A stretch of 64,000 nucleotides of DNA from Roseicella frigidaeris (GTDB taxonomy: Bacteria; Pseudomonadota; Alphaproteobacteria; Acetobacterales; Acetobacteraceae), in assembly GCF_003258945.1 (NCBI RefSeq), contig NZ_QLIX01000007.1, forward strand, positions 62,001 to 126,000, read 5' to 3'. The notes beneath the pieces are model-generated. The model was not told the DNA's origin, searched no databases, and was given only the letters and a program-made list of their open reading frames with translations. Position numbers and translations under genes: made by a program. The first letter of the stretch is position 1, and each line of letters begins with the position of its first letter. Positions 24,094 to 32,340 of this stretch are shown here, piece after piece.

Positions 24094-25974
24094 ATGGTGC
24101 AAGCCCGCAGCCTGAAGACGAATTTCACCGCCGGGGAGCTGGCCTCGACCCTGCTCGGGCGCCCCGACCTGCGCGCCTATGCCAATGGCGCGCGGCGGCT
24201 GCGCAACGTCTTCATCCAGCCGACCGGCGGCGTGACGCGCCGGCCCGGCCTGCGCCACGTGGCGATGCTGCCCGGCGCCGCGAAGCTGATCGCCTTCGAG
24301 TTCAACACCGAGCAGACCTACCTGCTGGTGCTGACCGAGGGCGCGATGCAGGTCTTCGTCGGCGATGCGCCGGTCGCCACCGTCGCCGGCCCCTGGACGG
24401 CGGCGATGCTGCCGCAGCTCGCCTTCACCCAGAATGCCGATACCCTGCTGCTCTGCCATCCGGAGATGGTGCCGCAGCGGATCACCCGCACCAGCCACAC
24501 GGCCTGGACCGTCGCGCCCTGGCGCTTCCTGAACGAGCCCTTCTTCCGCTTCGCCGACCCTGCCATCACCCTCGCCGCCTCGGCGACCACGGGCACGGTG
24601 ACGCTGACCGCCTCGGCCGCGGTGTTCCAGCCCGGCCATGCCGGAGTGCGCCTCCGCCTCGGCGGCAAGCGCCTGCTGCTCGGCGCGGTGACGAGCGGGA
24701 CGGTGGCGAGCGCCGTGGTCGAGGAGACGCTCGCCGGCACGGACGCCACCACCGATTGGGAGGAGGCCGCCTTCTCCCCGGTGCATGGCTGGCCGGCGAC
24801 CCTCTGCTTCCACCAGGACCGGCTGGTGATCGGCGGCTCGCGCGACCTGCCGAACCGGCTCTGGCTGTCGCAGACCGGCGACCTGTTCAATTTCGACCTC
24901 GGCACCGGGCTCGACGACCAGGCGATCGAGTTCGGCCTGGTCTCCGACCAGGTGAACGCCATCCGCGGCGTCTTCTCCGGCCAGCACCTGCAGGTCTTCA
25001 CCTCGGGTGCCGAATGGATGGTCAGCGGCGCGCCGCTGACGCCGGGCAGCGTCCAGCTCGACCGCCAGACCCGCGTCGGCTCGCCGGTCGCGCGGCTGGT
25101 GCAGCCGGTCGACGTCGATGGCTCGACCATCTTCGCCGCCCGCAGCGGCAAGGGGATCTACGAGTTCACCTATACGGACGTGCAGCAGCTCTACCAGGCG
25201 AACGACCTGGCCCTGGTCTCGCAGCACCTGGTGCAGGACCCGGTCGCCATGGCCTATGACCAGCGCCGGCGGCTGCTGCACGTCGCCATGGCCGATGGCA
25301 GCCTGGCGACGCTGACCCTCTACCGCGCCGAGCAGGTCACCGCCTGGTGCGCGCAGGCGACCGATGGCGCGGTCCGCGCCCTGGCGGAGATCGAGGGCGT
25401 GGTCTGGGCGGTGGTGGAGCGCGCCGGCACGCTGCGCCTCGAGCGGTTCGACGACGCGCTGGCGCTCGACGCCGCGCTCACCGGCAGCAGCGCGGCCGAG
25501 CAGGACCGCTGGACCGGCCTCGACCATCTGGAGGGCCGTAGCGTCGGCGTGGTCGCCGACGGCGCGCCCTATGGCGAGGCGGTCGTCGCCGGCGGCGCGG
25601 TCACGCTCGATCCGCCGGCGCAGGCCGTCCAGGTCGGGCTGCCCTTCACGCATGAGATCGAGCCGCTGCCGCCCGATCTCGGCGCCGCGGGCGGCACCGG
25701 CGCCGCGCCGCTGCGCCTGGTGGCGGTGACCTTCCGGCTGCTCGAGACCCAGGCGCTCGCCGTCGATCTCGGCCGCGGGCCGCAGCCGGTGCCCTTCCGC
25801 CGGCTCGACGCCACCATCCTCGGCACCGCGCCGCCGAGCTTTACCGGCGACGTCCGGCTGCGGGCGCTTGGCTGGCGGCGCGACGCCCTGGCGCCGCTCT
25901 GGCGCATCGCCGACGACACGCCGCTGCCCATGACGCTGCTTTCCGTCACCACCGATACGAGGATCTCGGACTGA
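24094..25974 (+). CDS. Podoviral tail nozzle / stabilisation protein (T7 gp12-like)
   Basis: A 626-residue beta-rich protein. The N-terminus KTNFTAGELASTLLGRPDLRAYANGARRLRNVFIQPTGGVTRRPGLRHV (parts: FTAGELASTLLGRPDL, GGVTRRPGLRHV) is highly typical of phage nozzle proteins. HGWPATLCFHQDRLVIGGS and LWLSQTGDLFNFD follow in the middle. It builds the tail tip tube for DNA ejection. It overlaps the next gene by one base (TGATG). Confidence 0.9.
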   Translation: MVQARSLKTNFTAGELASTLLGRPDLRAYANGARRLRNVFIQPTGGVTRRPGLRHVAMLPGAAKLIAFEFNTEQTYLLVLTEGAMQVFVGDAPVATVAGPWTAAMLPQLAFTQNADTLLLCHPEMVPQRITRTSHTAWTVAPWRFLNEPFFRFADPAITLAASATTGTVTLTASAAVFQPGHAGVRLRLGGKRLLLGAVTSGTVASAVVEETLAGTDATTDWEEAAFSPVHGWPATLCFHQDRLVIGGSRDLPNRLWLSQTGDLFNFDLGTGLDDQAIEFGLVSDQVNAIRGVFSGQHLQVFTSGAEWMVSGAPLTPGSVQLDRQTRVGSPVARLVQPVDVDGSTIFAARSGKGIYEFTYTDVQQLYQANDLALVSQHLVQDPVAMAYDQRRRLLHVAMADGSLATLTLYRAEQVTAWCAQATDGAVRALAEIEGVVWAVVERAGTLRLERFDDALALDAALTGSSAAEQDRWTGLDHLEGRSVGVVADGAPYGEAVVAGGAVTLDPPAQAVQVGLPFTHEIEPLPPDLGAAGGTGAAPLRLVAVTFRLLETQALAVDLGRGPQPVPFRRLDATILGTAPPSFTGDVRLRALGWRRDALAPLWRIADDTPLPMTLLSVTTDTRISD

Positions 25975-26414
25975 TGGCCGCACTCGCTTCCATCGCCACC
26001 CTGGTCGGGACCGGCGCCTCCCTCTACGGCAACGTCCGGCAGGCGCAGCAGCAGGCCGCGCTCAACAAGGCGCAGGTGCAGATCGCGCAGCAGCAGGAGA
26101 CGGCGCGGCAGCAGGCGCTGCTGGCGCAGCAATCCGCCGATGCCGAGGCGCGCCAGCTCGCCCTGGCGAAAACCATCGCCACCACGCGGGCGCGGCTCGC
26201 CGGCTCGGGCCTCGCTGCCGATGGCGGCTCCGCGACCGCCCTCACCGCCGGGCTGACGCAGGAGGCGGCGGCCGAGCAGGACGCCGATGCCGCCACGCTG
26301 GCCGCCCGCCTCGCGCAGGGCCGCGTCAGCCTGCTGAACCCGGACGGCACCTTCACCGCCCTGTTGCAGAGCGGCCGCACCTTCGGCTTCGCGGCGAGGA
26401 GCCTGCTCGACTAG
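25974..26414 (+). CDS. Internal virion protein-like (T7 gp14 position)
   Basis: A 146-residue protein with an N-terminal hydrophobic segment (ALASIATLVGTGASLYG), then a long Gln/Ala-rich coiled coil (QAQQQAALNKAQVQIAQQQ) and ATTRARLAGSGLAADGGS. Similar small internal-core or pilot proteins follow the nozzle gene in podoviruses. The large gp15/gp16-type ejection proteins that would be expected next are missing here. Start coupled to the previous stop. Confidence 0.75.
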   Translation: MAALASIATLVGTGASLYGNVRQAQQQAALNKAQVQIAQQQETARQQALLAQQSADAEARQLALAKTIATTRARLAGSGLAADGGSATALTAGLTQEAAAEQDADAATLAARLAQGRVSLLNPDGTFTALLQSGRTFGFAARSLLD

Positions 26415-26459
26415 CCACGCCGCATCATCCGCCGCCGTACCCCCGATGGTGCGGCAGAT

Positions 26460-26478
26460 GGGGGGACGCGGTCCCCCC
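26460..26478. terminator. GC hairpin before the tail fibre gene
   Basis: GGGGGGAC-GCG-GTCCCCCC, an 8-bp perfect stem with a three-base loop, in the 93-base gap. No T-run follows; it may attenuate or punctuate the late transcript. Confidence 0.45.
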
Positions 26479-26507
26479 AAGCCCCCTTCCAGGAGCCAGT
26501 TCGCCCG

Positions 26508-28826
26508 ATGGACGAGCACATCAGGATCGGCGACGTCTCGCCGCGCGTGCAGTATCTGGCCGACGGCACCCAGGCCAGCTTCACCTACCCCTTCCCGATC
26601 TTCCACGCCGAGGACATCGAGGTGCGGCTCGACGGCCTCGTGGCGGCCGGCGGCTACCAGGTCGCCGGCGCGGGCGCCTCCGAGGGCGGCAGCGTGGTCT
26701 TCGACGCGCCGCCGGCGGCCGGCTGCCGCATCACCCTCCGCCGCGACCTTCCCGTATCCCGCACCAGCGACTTCCAGGCCAACGGGATCCTGCGCGCCCG
26801 GGTGCTGAACGACGAGCTGGACTACCAGGTCGCCGTGCTGCAGGAGGTCAAGGACGGGCTCTCCGGCGCGCTCCGGCTCGATCCCTCCGAGCCCGGCACC
26901 GGGACGGTGCTGCCGCTGCGCGAGGCGCGCGCCAACCGCCTGCTCGGCTTCGACAGCATGGGCGCGGTCACCGTCATCGACCGCGGCGAGGGCACGATGT
27001 CCGTGCCCTTCCCGGGTGGCGTGCCGCGCACGGTCGAGGACAAGCTCGCCGAGCATCTCTCGGCCCGCGACTTCGGCGCGGTCGGCGACGGCGCGGCGGA
27101 TGACGGGCCGGCCCTGCAATCCGCGATGAACGCTGCCGCGGCCAGCGGCAAGTTCCTCGAGATCGGCGAGGGCCTGTTCCGCACCAGCATGCCGCTGCTG
27201 CTGCCGGGCGCGGCGGCCGGGCTCGTGATGCGCGGCACCATCCTCTATGCCGGCCCGCCCGGCCAGGCGGCGCTGACCCTCGGCGACGGGGCCGGCGCGA
27301 ACAACCAGCGCAAGGCCTATCTCGGCCTCGGCGTCCTGCGCGCCATCCAGAGCGACTGGATCGACGAGGCGGATGTCGGCATCCGTATCCGCAACATCGA
27401 TGCCAGCCGGGTCGAGATCCGCCGCGCCGAGCGCTTCACCATCGGCGTGCAGCTCGTCGGCGACGGCCGCGGCTGCGAGGACAGCGACATCCATTACGGC
27501 CGCGTCGCCGACAACCGCATCGGCCTCGACCTGCGGACCTTGACCGCAAACGCCTGGATGAATTCGCTGCGCCATCATGGCGGGCATTTCGCCTGCGCCT
27601 CGGCGACCAATCCCGGCATCGGCCGCTTCGGCATCCGGCTCTCGGCGGCGCCCGACGCCTACCGGCTGCACAATGCGCATCTCTTCCTCGGCCCGGGCTT
27701 CGAGCTGCAGCGCCAGGGCACGCCCGGCACGGTGGATGCCATCCCCTTCCTCGTCGAGGTGGATGGCCGCGGGCTGATCGCCGAGGGCGTGCGGATGGAG
27801 GCCTGCTCGCCCTATGTGGCGCGGCATACCGGCGGCTTCAGCGATGCGCTCTACCGCGTCGCCTATGTCGGCACCTACGGCTTCACCGGCTGCGGGGTGC
27901 AGTATTCCGGCGCCTCGCGCGCCGGCGGCACGGTGCTGCCCTTGCACCAGGCGGCGGCGGCGCAGGGCACGCCGCGGCTGGTGGCGGAGGCCGGCAATGT
28001 CCGCGCCCGCGCCTTCCGCTGGGATGCGAGCGGGATCGGCTTCGAGGGGATGGCGGTGCTCTCGGGCAATCCCGCCGGGCCGCCCGCGACGCTGAACGGC
28101 TTCTGCTTCCCGGGCCTCGACTCCCTCGGCCTGAATGCCGAGACGGTGACGCTGCCGACCAGCCGGGCGCTTGCCTTCGTGGTCGACTGCACCACCTGCA
28201 AGGAGTTCTTCCTCGCCGCCGAGGGCAGCGGCCTGCGGCCGATGGCGATGCAGTTCAGCGCCGCCGAGGCGGTGATGGACGGCAGCGCGCCGGTGCTCTG
28301 GTCGAACATGAACGCGGTCTGGCAGGGCGCGCCCTCCTATTGGTGGGAGGGCAATGCCGATCTCGACAGCCTGGTCGGCGGCCTGCCGCTGAACCGGCTG
28401 CAGCGGGTGACGCTGGCGCCGAATGCCGCCTTCGCGGTGATCGGCGTGCGCGGCGGCAATGCCAACGCGCTGCTGAAATCGCTCCGCCTCTATGCGCCGG
28501 CGACCGAGGCGCCGCAGGTGCTGGCCGGCGCCGGCCGGCTCTGGGGCAGCCGGGAGCTCACCGCCTCGCTGGCCTACGACCCGCCGAGCATCGCGGCCGG
28601 CGCCAGCGCGATGCAGGCCGTGGCGCTGCCCTATGTGCAGAACGGCGATTTCGTGCAGGCTGCCTTCGGCGGCCAGGCCTCGGCCTATATCGACTGGAGC
28701 GCCGCCGTCACCACCACCGGCGCCGCCGGCACGGTGACGGCGCGGGCGAGCAACCGACACGGCTCGCTGGCCATCGACCTCGCCGCCGGCACGCTCTTCC
28801 TGCGCGCCGTCAAGCCGAGGCTGTGA
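26508..28826 (+). CDS. Tail fibre / tailspike protein with T7 gp17-like N-terminus
   Basis: 772 residues. The first ~150 match the virion-anchoring domain of T7-type tail fibres (VQYLADGTQASFTYPFPIFHAEDIEV, DFQANGILRARVLNDELDY in parts). Around residue 190 ARDFGAVGDGAADDGPALQSAMNAA (parts) marks the start of a pectate-lyase-like beta-helix, the usual fold of receptor-binding or polysaccharide-degrading tailspikes. The C-terminal part has no recognisable chaperone. RBS AGGAG is 14 bases upstream. It would decide which cells a particle attaches to. Confidence 0.88.
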   Translation: MDEHIRIGDVSPRVQYLADGTQASFTYPFPIFHAEDIEVRLDGLVAAGGYQVAGAGASEGGSVVFDAPPAAGCRITLRRDLPVSRTSDFQANGILRARVLNDELDYQVAVLQEVKDGLSGALRLDPSEPGTGTVLPLREARANRLLGFDSMGAVTVIDRGEGTMSVPFPGGVPRTVEDKLAEHLSARDFGAVGDGAADDGPALQSAMNAAAASGKFLEIGEGLFRTSMPLLLPGAAAGLVMRGTILYAGPPGQAALTLGDGAGANNQRKAYLGLGVLRAIQSDWIDEADVGIRIRNIDASRVEIRRAERFTIGVQLVGDGRGCEDSDIHYGRVADNRIGLDLRTLTANAWMNSLRHHGGHFACASATNPGIGRFGIRLSAAPDAYRLHNAHLFLGPGFELQRQGTPGTVDAIPFLVEVDGRGLIAEGVRMEACSPYVARHTGGFSDALYRVAYVGTYGFTGCGVQYSGASRAGGTVLPLHQAAAAQGTPRLVAEAGNVRARAFRWDASGIGFEGMAVLSGNPAGPPATLNGFCFPGLDSLGLNAETVTLPTSRALAFVVDCTTCKEFFLAAEGSGLRPMAMQFSAAEAVMDGSAPVLWSNMNAVWQGAPSYWWEGNADLDSLVGGLPLNRLQRVTLAPNAAFAVIGVRGGNANALLKSLRLYAPATEAPQVLAGAGRLWGSRELTASLAYDPPSIAAGASAMQAVALPYVQNGDFVQAAFGGQASAYIDWSAAVTTTGAAGTVTARASNRHGSLAIDLAAGTLFLRAVKPRL

Positions 28827-28831
28827 CGGCC

Positions 28832-29146
28832 ATGCGGCGCAGGCTGCCGGTCGAGATCGACATCGCCGCCGCGGCGCGGCTGGTTCTCGACAGCTATGTG
28901 GACTTCCTCGGCCGGCCGATGCCGGAGGCCGAGCGCGGCGACAGCAAGGCCTTCGCCGCACGCCACGCCGCCGCCCGCTCGGCGCTCGCGCATCTCGACC
29001 ATCTCGAGAAGCTGGCCGAGGGCGATGGCGACACGGCGCAGCAGCAGGCGCTCGGCAGCATCCTGGCCGAGGCCCGCCGGCAGCTCGCCACGATCCCGGA
29101 CGAGGCGATGGAGGAGGCGGATGGCGAGACCGGAGGAGACGCCTGA
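28832..29146 (+). CDS. Putative small terminase subunit (T7 gp18 position)
   Basis: A 104-residue acidic helical protein (VEIDIAAAARLVLDSYVDFL, ALAHLDHLEKLAEGDGD). It has no clear family motif, but its place between tail fibre and large terminase equals T7 gene 18, and its size and acidity fit a small terminase. The last 26 bases overlap the start of the large terminase gene, implying coupled translation. The assignment is by position. Confidence 0.6.
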   Translation: MRRRLPVEIDIAAAARLVLDSYVDFLGRPMPEAERGDSKAFAARHAAARSALAHLDHLEKLAEGDGDTAQQQALGSILAEARRQLATIPDEAMEEADGETGGDA

Positions 29147-30563
29147 CTTCCTGGAATTCGTCTGGATCTGGAACCATCTCCAGTCGCAGCAGACGCCGCA
29201 GCCGCATCGGCGCATCGCCCAGTGGCTGCAGGCCCGGCGCGACGCCGGCGACCAGCGGCTGCTGCTGATGGCCTTCCGCGGCTGCGGCAAGTCCACCCTG
29301 GTCGGGCTGTTCTGCGCCTGGCAGCTGCTGCGGGCGCCGGATACGCGCATCCTGGTGCTCGCCGCCGATCAGCCGCTCGCGGTGAAGATGGTCGCCCAGG
29401 TGCGGCGGATCCTGGAACGCCATCCGCTCTGCCGGCCGCTGCTGCCGGCCGGGCCGGGCGACTGGGCGATGGACCGCTTCACCGTCGCCCGCCAGGCGGT
29501 GCTGCGCGACCCCTCGATGCTGGCGCAGGGGCTGGGCGGCAACATCACCGGCACCCGGGCCGAGCTGATCATCTGCGACGACGTCGAGGTCGCCGGCAAC
29601 TGCGACACCCTGGCGAAGCGGGAGGAGCTGCGCACGCGGCTGGCGGAATGCGAGTTCATCCTGGTGCCCGGCGGCACGCTGCTCTTCGTCGGCACGCCGC
29701 ATTGCGCCGAGACGATCTACGCGCCGCCGACCGCGGAGGATGCCTTCCTGCGCGGCTACCGCCGGCTGACCCTGCCGCTGCTCGACGGGCAGGGCCGGAG
29801 CGCCTGGCCGGGACGCTTCACCCCGGAGGGGATCGCGGCGCTGCGCAGCCGCGTCGGGCCGCTCGCCTTCGCGCGCCAGATGCTGCTGCAGCCGGTGGCC
29901 GAGGCGGCGCTCCGGCTCGATCCGGCCCTGATCATCCGCTACGCCGAGGAGCCGGAGTACCGCGAGGCCGGCGGCCGGGCGCAGCTCTCGCTGCTCGGCC
30001 GGCGGCTGCTCTCGGGCGGGGGGTTCTGGGACCCGGCCTATGGCCGGCCGGGACAGGGCGATGCCAGCGTCCTCGCCGCCACCTATGTCGATGGCGAGAC
30101 GAACCACTACCTGCATCGGCTCGCCTACATCACGCACGACCCGGACGGACCGCTCGACCCGGCGACGCAGCAATGCCGGGCGGTCGCGGCCATCGCGCGC
30201 GAGCTGCTGCTGCCGGCGGTGCGGGTCGAGACCAATGGTCTCGGCCGGTTCCTGCCGGCGCTGCTGCGGCGCGAGCTGGCCCGCGCCGGGGCGGCCTGCG
30301 CCGTCATCGAGCACAACAGCCGCCGCGCCAAGGCCGAGCGCATCCTCTCGGCCTTCGACCCGGCCCTCGCCGGGCGGCGGCTGCATGCGCATGAGGCCGT
30401 CTTCCGCACGCCCTTCCCGGCGGAGATGGCGGCCTGGCGCCCGGAGGCCGGCGCGGCGCGCGACGATGCGCTGGATGCCGTCGCCGGCTGCCTGCTCGCC
30501 GAGCCAGTGCGGCTGCCGCAGGTCAGCCCGGCGGCGCGCGGCCCGTCCTGGCGCGGCGGTTGA
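29121..30563 (+). CDS. Terminase large subunit (T7 gp19-like packaging ATPase/nuclease)
   Basis: 480 residues. The ATPase half has Walker A FRGCGKST at about residue 52-59 and Walker B AELIICDDVE. The nuclease half retains the three acidic positions expected of RNase-H-like terminase nucleases: FWDPAYGRPGQGDAS, RVETNGLG and RDDALDAVAG. The ATG at 29121 has GGAGGAGG 3-10 bases upstream; the frame is open further upstream but overlaps the small terminase. Length is a little shorter than T7 gp19. All key residues are present, so packaging should be possible. Confidence 0.93.
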   Translation: MARPEETPDFLEFVWIWNHLQSQQTPQPHRRIAQWLQARRDAGDQRLLLMAFRGCGKSTLVGLFCAWQLLRAPDTRILVLAADQPLAVKMVAQVRRILERHPLCRPLLPAGPGDWAMDRFTVARQAVLRDPSMLAQGLGGNITGTRAELIICDDVEVAGNCDTLAKREELRTRLAECEFILVPGGTLLFVGTPHCAETIYAPPTAEDAFLRGYRRLTLPLLDGQGRSAWPGRFTPEGIAALRSRVGPLAFARQMLLQPVAEAALRLDPALIIRYAEEPEYREAGGRAQLSLLGRRLLSGGGFWDPAYGRPGQGDASVLAATYVDGETNHYLHRLAYITHDPDGPLDPATQQCRAVAAIARELLLPAVRVETNGLGRFLPALLRRELARAGAACAVIEHNSRRAKAERILSAFDPALAGRRLHAHEAVFRTPFPAEMAAWRPEAGAARDDALDAVAGCLLAEPVRLPQVSPAARGPSWRGG

Positions 30564-30575
30564 GGCACACCACCC

Positions 30576-30812
30576 TCAGGCGCGCCGCCGCATCACCTCG
30601 CGCGCATGCCGCGCGAGCCCGTCCGCCGTCGCCTCGTAGCGCCCGTCCTCGCGCTGCCGGGCCAGGCCCATCCCGCGCAGCCGCGCGAGGCAGGGGCCGT
30701 CCTTCAGCCCGTCCGGGCGGCCGTGCCTCCCCACCAGCGTGAGCCGGTGCAGGGCGGAGCGGCAGCAGGTCTCGAGATAGGGCTCGTTCCACTGTGTCAC
30801 GGAGTTCGTCAA
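30576..30812 (-). CDS. Small hypothetical protein, antisense within the late cluster (78 aa)
   Basis: The only minus-strand gene among the late genes. It reads VTQWNEPYLETCCRSALHRLTLVGRHG, CLARLRGMGLARQREDGRYEATADGLARHAREVMRR (parts: CLARLRGMGLARQREDG, YEATADGLARHA). The second half has the look of a winged-helix DNA-binding domain. It ends 12 bases after the large terminase stop, tail to tail. It may be a regulator or a moron-type gene. The protein family is not recognised. Confidence 0.6.
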   Translation of the reverse strand: MTNSVTQWNEPYLETCCRSALHRLTLVGRHGRPDGLKDGPCLARLRGMGLARQREDGRYEATADGLARHAREVMRRRA

Positions 30813-30870
30813 TCCCGTCGCGTCCGCCGCAGGGTGGCCGCGACGGCCTCATGCTTCAAGGAGACCCGCC

Positions 30871-31203
30871 ATGCAGATCGAGCCGACCTGGTGGATCACC
30901 GCCGTGGAGGCGCCCATCGTCGTCGCCCTCTTCACCATGCTCCACGGCCTGCGGCGTGACCTGCAGGACCGCATCGAGCGCGGCGACCAGCGGGAGAGCG
31001 ACGTCGTCACCCGCACCCGCGACGACCTCGCGGAGTTCAAGCTCGAGGTGGCGCGCGCCTATGTGCCCCTCTCGCTCATCCGCGACGTCGACCGCCGGCT
31101 GTCGCAGCACCTGCTCCGCATCGAGGAAAAGCTGGAGGAGGTGAAGCGCTGCAGCGCCCCGGCCGGGCGCTCGCGCGGCGTGGTCGGGGAGGACGTGTCG
31201 TGA
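30871..31203 (+). CDS. Small membrane/coiled-coil lysis-type protein (holin or Rz-like)
   Basis: 110 residues with one N-terminal membrane helix (WWITAVEAPIVVALFTMLHGL), then a charged coiled coil (RDDLAEFKLEVARAYVPLSLI and LLRIEEKLEEVKR). It is directly before the endolysin and overlaps it (GTGA). This layout suits a holin or an i-spanin; the sequence alone cannot decide. RBS AAGGAGA is 8 bases upstream. Confidence 0.65.
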   Translation: MQIEPTWWITAVEAPIVVALFTMLHGLRRDLQDRIERGDQRESDVVTRTRDDLAEFKLEVARAYVPLSLIRDVDRRLSQHLLRIEEKLEEVKRCSAPAGRSRGVVGEDVS

Positions 31204-31676
31204 CGGCGCCCGAGCTCCTGGCGCTCACCCTGCGCGTCGAGGCCGGCGATCGGCCGGTGCGGGCGATCGAGGCGCTGGCCGCGCTGGTGGTGAACCGGGC
31301 GCGGCTCGCCATGGCCGGGGCCGCGGAGCGGGAGCGCTTCGCCCCCGGCGCGCGGCCGGGCCTCGCTTTCCCGGCGCTGCTCGCCCGGGCCTTGCGGGCG
31401 CCCTTCCTGTTCGGTTGCTGGATGCCGCGGCATCCGCGCCGGGCGGCGCTGCTGGAGGCGGCGGACCGGCAGGATCCGGCGCTCGCCATCTGCCGCCGGG
31501 TCGCGGCGCGGGCCGTCGCCGGCGCCCTGCCGGATCCGACGGGCGGCGCGACGCATTGGCACGCGGCGGAAGTGCTGCCGGGCTGGGCGCTTGGTCAGGT
31601 GCCGGTGGCCGAGATCGGCGGGCTGGTCTTCTATCGCCTCGCCACGGCGGCGGGGCCGGCCCGCGCCGCCGCCTGA
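31200..31676 (+). CDS. Cell-wall hydrolase, SleB-like endolysin
   Basis: A 158-residue peptidoglycan hydrolase of the SleB/CwlJ (Hydrolase_2) type. LTLRVEAGDRPVRAIEALAALVVNRARL (parts: LRVEAGDRP, ALAALVVNRAR) carries the predicted catalytic Glu. GATHWHAAEVLPGWALGQ is the family's C-terminal motif. It has no signal peptide and so needs a holin for export. The GTG start overlaps the previous stop. It is the likely last gene of the phage cluster. Confidence 0.85.
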   Translation: MTAPELLALTLRVEAGDRPVRAIEALAALVVNRARLAMAGAAERERFAPGARPGLAFPALLARALRAPFLFGCWMPRHPRRAALLEAADRQDPALAICRRVAARAVAGALPDPTGGATHWHAAEVLPGWALGQVPVAEIGGLVFYRLATAAGPARAAA

Positions 31677-31714
31677 GGGTCGAGGGCGGGACCCACACAG
31701 GCTACAGAGGCGGC

Positions 31715-32068
31715 ATGGACAGCATCATCTACACCATGGTCCGGGCCGCCGACTGGCGCGCGGCGGAACGGTGCGGCGCCTATCACGGCAGCGCCGACGA
31801 CCGCCGCGACGGCTTCCTGCATTTCTCGACCGCGGCGCAGCTCCGCGCCAGCGCCGCGAAGCACCGGGCGGGCGAGGCCGACCTGCTGCTCGTCGCGGTC
31901 GAGGCCGCGGCGCTCGGCCCGGCGCTGGCCTGGGAGCCGGCGCGGAGCGGCCGGGCCGGCCTCTTCCCGCATCTCTACGGCGCCTTGCCGCTGGCCGCGG
32001 TGCGGGCGGCGACGCCGCTGCCGCTTGGCCCGGACGGGCTGCACCGCTTCCCGCCGGAGATTCCCTGA
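31715..32068 (+). CDS. DUF952 family protein
   Basis: 117 residues with the DUF952 layout: IYTMVRAADWRAAE, DDRRDGFLHFSTAAQL and LFPHLYGALPLAAV. This fold resembles the glutathione-S-transferase-unrelated ADP-ribosyltransferase-like small domain; no activity is established. The stop codon TGA lies inside the first hairpin of a family C repeat. It is probably a host gene next to the phage cluster. Confidence 0.88.
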   Translation: MDSIIYTMVRAADWRAAERCGAYHGSADDRRDGFLHFSTAAQLRASAAKHRAGEADLLLVAVEAAALGPALAWEPARSGRAGLFPHLYGALPLAAVRAATPLPLGPDGLHRFPPEIP

Positions 32069-32158
32069 ACACCGGTTCAGGAGAAGCGCCCCAGGCTTTT
32101 GTTTTCAGAGCATCTTCACCCGATCAGGTGACTCCACCTGATCGGAATCTGCTCCAGG
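32064..32158. repeat. Family C repeat, copy 3
   Basis: The first hairpin is CCTGAAC-ACCG-GTTCAGG (32064-32081), containing the DUF952 stop. It is followed by TTTTGTTTTCAGAGCATC, then the second hairpin CCGATCAGGTG-ACTC-CACCTGATCGG (32120-32145) and TCTGCTCCAGG. The block order is the same as at 7774-7881. Confidence 0.8.
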
Positions 32159-32272
32159 CCCGCCGTCCTCCGGTCCGGCCGCGCGCCCTTCGCGCGACCC
32201 TGCTCGACGAGCGGCATCAGTCCCGGCAACCCGCTTGCCGCCCCGCGCGGCCCCCTCCACCGAGGCTCCGGC

Positions 32273-32340
32273 CCTTCACCGCCCCTGAGCCTTCACCGCC
32301 CTTGAGCCTTCACCGCCCTTGAGCCTTCACCGCCCCTGGG
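32273..32340. repeat. Four 17-bp tandem repeats (VNTR)
   Basis: Unit CCTTCACCGCCCTTGAG, four copies with one or two changes. The last copy overlaps the final codons and stop of the methyltransferase gene (minus strand), so copy-number change could extend or shorten that protein. There are no spacers, so it is not a CRISPR. Confidence 0.85.

Larger units (their letters stand above)
14620..31676. mobile_element. T7-like podoviral morphogenesis cluster (domesticated prophage or GTA-like), split by a transposon
   Basis: A repressor gene on the minus strand is followed by a plus-strand late-gene array in T7 order: portal, scaffold, capsid, two tail-tube genes, internal protein, tail fibre, small and large terminase, and lysis genes. 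There is no integrase, excisionase, RNA or DNA polymerase, primase, helicase or large ejection protein. No attachment-site direct repeats were recognised at the ends. Base composition is like the host, unlike the AT-rich transposon cargo inside it. All structural frames are intact. The edges are approximate; DUF952 at 31715 probably belongs to the host. Confidence 0.7.

Noticed and set aside
25569-30392. Very long minus-strand open frame (about 1600 codons) across the tail and terminase genes
   Set aside because: It is a high-GC shadow of plus-strand phage genes; its Arg/Gly/Ala/Gln-rich translation has no domain, and the plus strand shows clear families.
32273-32340. Possible CRISPR array
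   Set aside because: The units are contiguous 17-bp repeats without spacers, and no cas gene is nearby.
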